Shown here one piece after another: positions 58,209 to 64,000 of a stretch of 64,000 bases of DNA. The notes beneath the pieces are model-generated. The model was not told where the DNA came from. It saw nothing but the letters and a program-made list of their open reading frames with translations, and did not search any database. A program made the translations under genes and the position numbers. The stretch's first letter is position 1. Every line of letters begins with the position of its first letter. The stretch is from contig OY756957.1 of assembly GCA_963580455.1 (NCBI GenBank), forward strand, positions 28,054,501-28,118,500, written 5' to 3'. This DNA is from Euonymus europaeus (taxonomy: Eukaryota > Streptophyta > Magnoliopsida > Celastrales > Celastraceae).

Positions 58209-58849
58209 TATTTGATTCATGGATGAAACCTGTTCTTAAGTGAGTGGGCAGGTAATTGTTGAAAGCTTTTCTAGTTATTGCTCTTTCTCTATGTCTGTTT
58301 AGCTTCCTTGGATCTCAACATATCTTCGTTCCTTCTTGAATGAATTGTTATGTAAATGAAATTTAGGTCTTGGAATCTGTCCTGAATGACAATGTTTACT
58401 CTGAGTGATAATTTTAGATGGAAGTTTAGGTCTTTGATGTGCCGAATTTCTTTGTGTTTTCATGATAATTGACCTTGAGAACCTTGGTCTAGGTAGATGG
58501 AATTCTTGAACTTTGTTTATAAATTATAATGTTCTGATTTGGGCAATTCTGCACTTGGCATTATGATGAATTTTTTCTTTCTTTTATGTAGTGTGGATTT
58601 GCTTTAATCGTTATCTAGGTGTGACCCATGTCTGCCTGCTCGAATTCATGTCATTGGCTGCTTTGCTTATTGATTTTTCTCAGAACGATCAAGTCTAGTT
58701 ATGAGATTTGCTAAGCTTGGGCATGTTTGTCTGTGTTCTTGACAGTTTCAAAACCACTAATTTCATTACGCTATATTTACACAGTTCAAAGACGAATACA
58801 TTACTTTGATACGACGGTTCTGTATATAATTTCTGAACATTAACCTTAT

Positions 58850-59100
58850 TTATATAATCAAGCATTTAATGTATCTTTGATTGCTGAATGTAGGGAAAAC
58901 CCAAATTAGAAGAGATGGACCATAGTGTGGATCCCCAATTTTCATCGGCAACTGATCAACTGTCTTGAACCAAATTATAGCTAAATTTCCTGTGAATCTT
59001 TCATCCGCGAATGGAAACATCTGCCACACCTTGCCCTTCACTGCCAGTATAGCCAAGCAACCACCGGTGCTACCTATGGTTCAATGACGAGGTCTTCCGG
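58850..59100 (-). pseudogene. GH3 exon-9 relic
   Basis: The minus strand reads FADERFTGNLAIIWFKTVDQ, then LPMKIGDPHYGP, matching the intact gene's [29 protein letters not shown]. Frameshifts and substitutions break it. It follows PPR-C by about 650 bp, as the corresponding scrap follows PPR-B. Confidence 0.8.
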
Positions 59101-59219
59101 ATATAATGACTTCGACACACTAGAAAGATTCACTTATGTTGGCGATTTTGCTCAGTAGAGTAAGATTATTGTTATCAACTCTTGTATCTGCGTGTGGTGG
59201 TCATTCTAGGAAAACTATA

Positions 59220-59655
59220 ACACTGACTTCCACTCACTCTAGCTTTGTTGTAGCCTGAGACAAATGAAAAGCATATAAGTCGGGCAGAGCTGAGCCTGAG
59301 AAGTGGGAGTTCTTTATTACTTTGGTCTCTGCACACTAGCTTTACCGATGAAATACATGATATATCTTTCCAGTTTGATAGAGTTGGTTACTTTCCACCA
59401 ACGAATGGAACTCCCTTTCTAGAATTAGCAGGAATTTCTCCTTGTAAACGGAGTATGATATCCGTCATTTCTTCCACGATTTTGTGATCTTCAGTATAGC
59501 TTTCATAACATCGACCCCGCCAGGATCTCCACAAACCTGCAGAACATGTTTCAGCAAAAACACAAATTTATAAGAAATTATCCAAACGTTTATGTGTCGA
59601 CTTCACAGCATCCAATTTACCTCGATGCACGGAGCAAAGACATAGGGTATTCACA
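59220..59655 (-). pseudogene. GH3 exon 4 and exon 3 relic
   Basis: 59395-59535 matches exon 4 of the intact GH3 gene (23956-24101), including the WGRCYESY region with a short deletion near 59519. 59580-59655 matches the adjoining intron and the 3' part of exon 3 (ATGCACGGAGCAAAGACATA). The order is that of the intact gene. The sequence between exon 9 and exon 4 is deleted. Confidence 0.85.
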
Positions 59656-60445
59656 CATTTCAAGGTAATTTTCTTGGAGCATTTCAATATTTTTATCCCT
59701 CACTTCCCTTATCTCACACGAATTGAGCTTTATTTTTCTTTCCCGCAATTTTGCGATCCCTCTCCATTGCGGTTAGGTCTACGTGGTGGGTCATTATTAT
59801 TATCATCTTCTTCAAATATATGTAAATAGTTTTAGCAGTAAAATGCCTTTAAGTTGAACATTCATTTAAATGTCATGCTATTCATGTACAATAAAACCTC
59901 TCTATAGTCCTAAAAAAGATCGGGAGCACTGCCCCCGAACACTTCCTATAAATTCCTCACTTCGCCCTTTCTACGCCTCCATAATAGTAGTCATAAAAAG
60001 CTAATTAAGGGGGCATAGTTGTATAATCATCTAATTTATATAATATTCAATCATTTTAATAATATCTCAAAAATACCCCCTTATCTCTCACTTCCCTTAG
60101 CTCACACGAATTGAACTCTATGTTTCTTCCCCACAATTTTGCAATCCCTCTCCTTCGCGCTTAGGGGTATGAGGTCGGTCATTATCATTGTCATCTTCTT
60201 CAAATATATATATGTAAATACTTTTAGCATTAAAATGCCTCTAAATTGAAAATTCATTTAAATGTGATACTATTCATGTGCAATACAACCTCTCTATAGT
60301 TATAATGATTGGACCAAACTAATTTTATCATTATAAGAAGGTTATAACTTAAATAAATGTATGATTGTAAAAACTACCAAAATTTTCTATGACTATATAG
60401 AGGTTATTCTTTCATAGAGTACTATAGATAGGTTTTATTGTATAA
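59655..60445. repeat. Duplicated spacer block V, two copies
   Basis: 59680-59920 and 60055-60440 each align with 26440-26960, the GH3-side flank. Between them (about 59921-60054) is unrelated AT-rich DNA. The second copy runs to the Helitron-like end at 60446. Confidence 0.7.
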
Positions 60446-60475
60446 CTAGGTAGGAATCCACGCATTGCGGCGGGG
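60446..60475 (-). mobile_element. Helitron-like 3' terminus (minus strand)
   Basis: On the minus strand the sequence reads CCCCGCCGCAATGCGTGG (a hairpin-like CGC/GCG pair), attcctac, CTAG, then host T. The host side is duplicated spacer V. The element would extend rightward over the gene fragments at 60.8-63.6 kb; its 5' end is not found in the window. Confidence 0.45.
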
Positions 60476-60779
60476 ATGATAATTTTGTAACTGATATGTT
60501 CAAATAAGAGACAATATAATTCTTAGTTAATGAAATTATGGTTGTATAAAGCTTTTAAACACGTGATAATTGGATATTATGAGTTGGGCATTCGTTTGAT
60601 AACAAAAAAAAAATTCAGAGTTTCCCCATGGGTAGCATACAATGCTGGATCATACCCCTCCAAGGATTGCATACAAATACAATGCAAGAATCTAAAGTAA
60701 AGCCTGCTGCTGATAGCGTTTCATTTTAAGCTAACTTACTCATCCTAACATATATCTGCATGATGCAGAGTTAACATAA

Positions 60780-60990
60780 AATAAAAAGTTGACATGCTAC
60801 AATTTGTTTTGATGCATATGAATTTATTTTCCGCTGATTTATCTCTGGTAAGATCAAATTTCGAACCCAATCAATCCATATGGGAACGCTAAGAAGATGG
60901 AAGATGATATTATCCTGGCGAATACCTAAAACCATATGACGAATAGCCAAAACCATGGTTATACAGGATAGACCCATCATTATTCGAGGC
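60780..60990 (-). pseudogene. Unrecognised fragment, weakly YTH/ECT-like
   Basis: The minus strand reads NNDGSILYNHGFGYSSYGFR, then YSPG, before stops, a Tyr/Gly-rich style seen in the N-terminal part of plant YTH-domain (ECT) proteins. The match is short and low-complexity. Confidence 0.2.
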
Positions 60991-61658
60991 AGATAGTCAA
61001 CCAATAAAATTTGTTGTGTGCGATGAAACTAAGGCTAAAAATGAAGAATTAAACAACAAACCTAAAATAACCAATAATACACAGCATTGGTACAAATGTG
61101 TAAATCATGGATGAACCTCAGCTAAAATCACTCTTCCGGACAAAGAAAACGTATTCAAACAATAATTGCGGCCTCTACAATTGGATTTGAGATGCATGCT
61201 AAAAAATGCCGAACCAGCTCATATAATTTGTCATGAAATTATGACAATTACAATTTTCAATAGAAACAACAAAGTGTGATTTGTACCATAAACTAAGGCT
61301 TACTGAAACCTATAAAGTGTGTCTATATATAAATGACATATATAACAAAATCTCACTATTGTTATTTTTTTTGTCTCTAAGTATATATACCTTCAGCTTC
61401 TTCCCTTGTATTGTTGCATATTGCTATCGATCCTATTCAAATGAAGAGTCTTTACCCTGAATAGAAAACATTTTCTGAGCAGAAAAATTGCTGAGTAACG
61501 ATAGCGAGACGTAAAACTATGCAGAACTTGTATGGTAGCATAAACAACATGAAGAAACTCCAAAAAAACCCAATAATAAATTAATATTTCACTACGAACG
61601 TACCATTAATCAGGGCTGGAATCCTGTATTCGAAGCAATTGTACGACATGTTACTAAC

Positions 61659-61800
61659 CTTGACAAAGGAAACCTGCTCGGCCTCATAGCACAGAGTCGT
61701 ATTGGGTGGTCCAACAATCATCTTCTGCTGCGATCTAGATGATCCAAAAGCATGTTCAGGGAAATTGCCACCAAACATAGCCCACCCGTATTCATCGCCA
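61659..61800 (-). pseudogene. Unrecognised exon-like fragment
   Basis: The minus strand reads GDEYGWAMFGGNFPEHAFGS, then SRSQQKMIVGPPNTTLCYEA and EQVSFVK, ending on a good AAG|GTTAGT donor. It looks like real coding sequence but no family is recognised. Confidence 0.3.
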
Positions 61801-62454
61801 TGACAGCTTTATCAAGGATATCAATAACTTGTTAAGTTGAAAAATATCCATGGGGAAAAAAAATTAGAGAAGTAATTGGAGAAAAGTCATCCACAAGAGA
61901 CTTATATTGTGGCTTCACTGTTAGAAGTACCACTTGTCCCTTAATCATAGCTTTTACAGCCTATGACAATGTAGCGCAAAAATAACGTAGCTAAAAAGAA
62001 ATGTGCATACCGAGAATTAGAATCCATGAGTAATTTTGGGGAGTAGAATATAAATATAAAACTTGAACACTAAGCTCTTACATTTCCTGACAGTGAATTC
62101 AACCACATCTGTCTTTCAAACAATAGTACAATTCTCAAGGTGCTTGGCTTCATATTTAACTGCATTGAGAAAACAAATCAGTGGAAAAGTTATAACCAAC
62201 AGTTCAATTCATTGTGGAAATAAAAGAAGATATCAGAAGGGGAGATGAGAAAATGAAGAAGAGGATTTCAGAAGACCATACCAAGCTAAGATTAATATCT
62301 GAGGAAAAATCAAAGCCAAATCTAACCCAATCACCCTTGATTAAGCAAAGAATCAAAGCCAAAGTTCAGAGCGAAAACAAAAGTTGAGACTGTCACTGAA
62401 GATGCAGAATGAAAGCCTAGGCAAATTTGAAAAAAGTCACAAGTTGAGTCTCAC

Positions 62455-62682
62455 ATTGATGTGATACATGTTTTACCACCAGCTCCATAACTCTCTACAA
62501 TAGAATGTTCAATCTGGAAAATGAATGAATGGTTAATGAGAAATGCTAACAGAAGGACAACTCCTTGGATATCAGCAAGTTCAGGGCACACTAAGCTTCT
62601 TCGTGAAAGCTTTTTCTCTGACAAATCAACATCCACAAAGCCAGCAAATGAAGGTTTGTATAGTCCACTTTTTGAGGAGGAG
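62455..62682 (-). pseudogene. GH32 cell-wall invertase fragment (two C-terminal exons)
   Basis: Exon 62682-62592 encodes [20 protein letters not shown], then [10 protein letters not shown]; after a 78-bp GT-AG intron, exon 62513-62455 encodes [19 protein letters not shown]. This matches the C-terminal beta-sandwich of plant acid invertases (family pattern [13 protein letters not shown] ... SLRSLIDxSxVESFG), with the intron at the family's usual place after RSL. The catalytic N-terminal propeller and the final exon are absent, so it is a relic or captured fragment. Confidence 0.75.
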
Positions 62683-62715
62683 CTGAACAAAAACACCTAG
62701 TTAGTAAGGATGATA

Positions 62716-62737
62716 TCTATATAGACTTATATATATG

Positions 62738-62770
<33 letters not shown>

Positions 62771-62812
62771 GTATATATATATGTATGTATGTATGTATGA
62801 ATGTATGAATGA
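62716..62812. repeat. (ta)n / (gtat)n microsatellite
   Basis: Runs of tata and tatg repeats, ending in gaatgtat units. Confidence 0.9.
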
Positions 62813-62989
62813 ATTAGAGAGAATGTAGTGATTCGTGTAGAGGGACCAAATGGACCAAATTTATGTCACATTATCTCTGCCATTAATCCATGACTTTGAT
62901 AGAAAAACATTATGTTGTCACTCTCAAGTCGAGTTCTTCTACTTGACAAAATATCATATCATCTGAACTCTATCCCGATTTGTCTATCG

Positions 62990-63015
62990 CCCCCACGCAT
63001 TGCGATGGGTCCTTA
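62990..63015 (+). mobile_element. Degenerate Helitron-like 3' end (plus strand)
   Basis: ccccacgcattgcgatgggt, then ccttag followed by T, resembles the plant Helitron terminus (hairpin with cattg loop), but ends TTAG instead of CTAG. A decayed end is possible. Confidence 0.3.
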
Positions 63016-63244
63016 GTTGTCTGAATTGTTTTGTCATACTATGCAACAATTTTCCAAGTAGTGAGGGATTATTGCATAGCTGAAACCACCAGAATAAATC
63101 TCCAAAAATAAAATAAAAATAAATCTCCATTAGCGAAACTGTATATTCTCACAATGACAAACTTAGAAGTAGTTTATTTCTGGGAATTAGAGCAACCTTA
63201 TCATCTATTTATCAGGGAGAGCTGCTTCAGTTATGATGTCTCAC

Positions 63245-63604
63245 CTTTTGGATGGCAGTGAGGAAGAGCTAGGTTGACCAAGCTTGATTATATGCTTGTT
63301 TGTTCTTCCCAAATTGTTGGTACTGGAACAACCACCTTAAGAGAGATCAATTTCGAATAGACATAGACACATAGTATCATTTTTTTCTCTATAAATATAT
63401 AGTAATATTTTGTGAAATAAGATAACAGTCAAATGTTTTGTATTTACAGGAATATAGTAAACAACGGGAGAGAGATGAACCTTCTAATTCATGGACAAAT
63501 TGCGTCCAAACTTGGTTGCCATAGAGGCCCTTCAATAGCATCATAGCTTGTCCAGGTCTAAATTCCTTAGACTGAACCCATTTTTGCAATGGCATAACCA
63601 GCAA
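63245..63604 (-). pseudogene. Two unrecognised linked exons
   Basis: Minus exon ending at 63481 reads MPLQKWVQSKEFRPGQAMML, then LKGLYGNQVWTQFVHELEG, with a G|GTTCAT donor. The exon 63335-63245, after a CTTAAG acceptor, continues in phase with GCSSTNNLGRTNKHIIKLGQ, then PSSSSLPSKR, ending AG|GTGAGA. Good splice sites and phase suggest real gene structure, either captured or the end of a gene reaching past the right edge. No family is recognised. 63605-64000 shows nothing. Confidence 0.35.
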
Positions 63605-64000
63605 TTATGCAATTATTAAATACAAACTTCACAATTTTCAGCCAAGCAGAAAAGGCAAACTCATCTATTCATAAAGAACAGTTGAAATACTTACTTGAAG
63701 TTCAACATATGTCAGCTAAAACATAACTGGATTCAAACTAACAGCTAATTGCCAAATGTCCTATTATGTTAGCCTCAACTAAAAAGTTTGGCGTAAATTG
63801 ATTCTCCACTTAGATGCAGAAATGATACAAAAACAGAACAACTTATACTACTCTTATACTTAACAACCATCTTATTCACCCTAATTCGTAAACTGATAGT
63901 GCAATGATAATCAACACAAAATAATGTGCGAATAAGAGGTAGTAAATTATAATAACGTCAGATGTTTATTTAAAACATATTCTTTCCCTTGAACACTATT

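Noticed and set aside
58850..59056. 68-codon minus frame as a gene
   Set aside because: It is a broken piece of GH3 exon 9, recorded as a relic.
1..64000. tRNA, rRNA or other structured RNA genes
   Set aside because: No cloverleaf or rRNA word was seen by reading; a tRNAscan-SE or Infernal run would be decisive.

Overview
This is nuclear DNA from a flowering plant, almost certainly a eudicot. The evidence is split genes with plant-consensus GT-AG and GC-AG introns, AT-rich spacers, plant-only protein families (NUP1/NUP136, DET2-like reductase, RFL-type PPR proteins) and dense plant transposons (hAT, LTR retrotransposons, Helitrons, a MULE-like insertion). The species cannot be fixed from sequence alone.

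Layout. 1-6140 (minus): 5' part of a NUP1/NUP136 nucleoporin gene, eight exons resolved, continuing off the left edge. 6141-16378: gene-poor, with a CDPK relic, a 2.76-kb solo-LTR-like element with a perfect 5-bp target duplication, MITE-like elements and a Ty3/gypsy-like LTR relic. 16379-17278 (plus): two-exon steroid 5-alpha-reductase-family gene. 18662-19372 (plus): intronless SWIM plus RING zinc-finger gene. 20104-25681 (minus): complete ten-exon GH3 beta-glucosidase gene.

26-60 kb: decayed tandem duplications of a bipartite unit, [GH3 gene, minus]-[spacer]-[P-class PPR gene, plus]. One GH3 gene is intact; the other GH3 copies survive only as exon and intron scraps (42.7, 47.7 and 58.9-59.6 kb). 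Three Restorer-of-fertility-like (RFL) PPR copies remain (A 27754-30525, B 40363-42090, C 56444-58208). Copy A carries three transposon insertions, each with a perfect target duplication. Copy B has a 1-bp frameshift near its C-terminus. Copy C has a 1-bp frameshift in its tenth repeat and a short presequence deletion. The predicted RNA-reading residues differ at 10 of 14 repeats among the copies.

Two Helitrons are delimited in the same block: 43896-47267 (minus, with an RPA-like gene relic) and 48527-56201 (plus, with its empty site visible in paralogous spacers). A roughly 6.4-kb MULE-like insertion lies upstream of copy B. The right end (60.4-64 kb) is a patchwork of minus-strand exon fragments, including a GH32 invertase piece, next to a Helitron-like 3' end; it may be a gene-capturing Helitron.

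The genes do not form a pathway. The unit of interest is the RFL cluster: PPR genes that normally act on mitochondrial RNA, duplicated together with a GH3 neighbour and reshaped by transposons.
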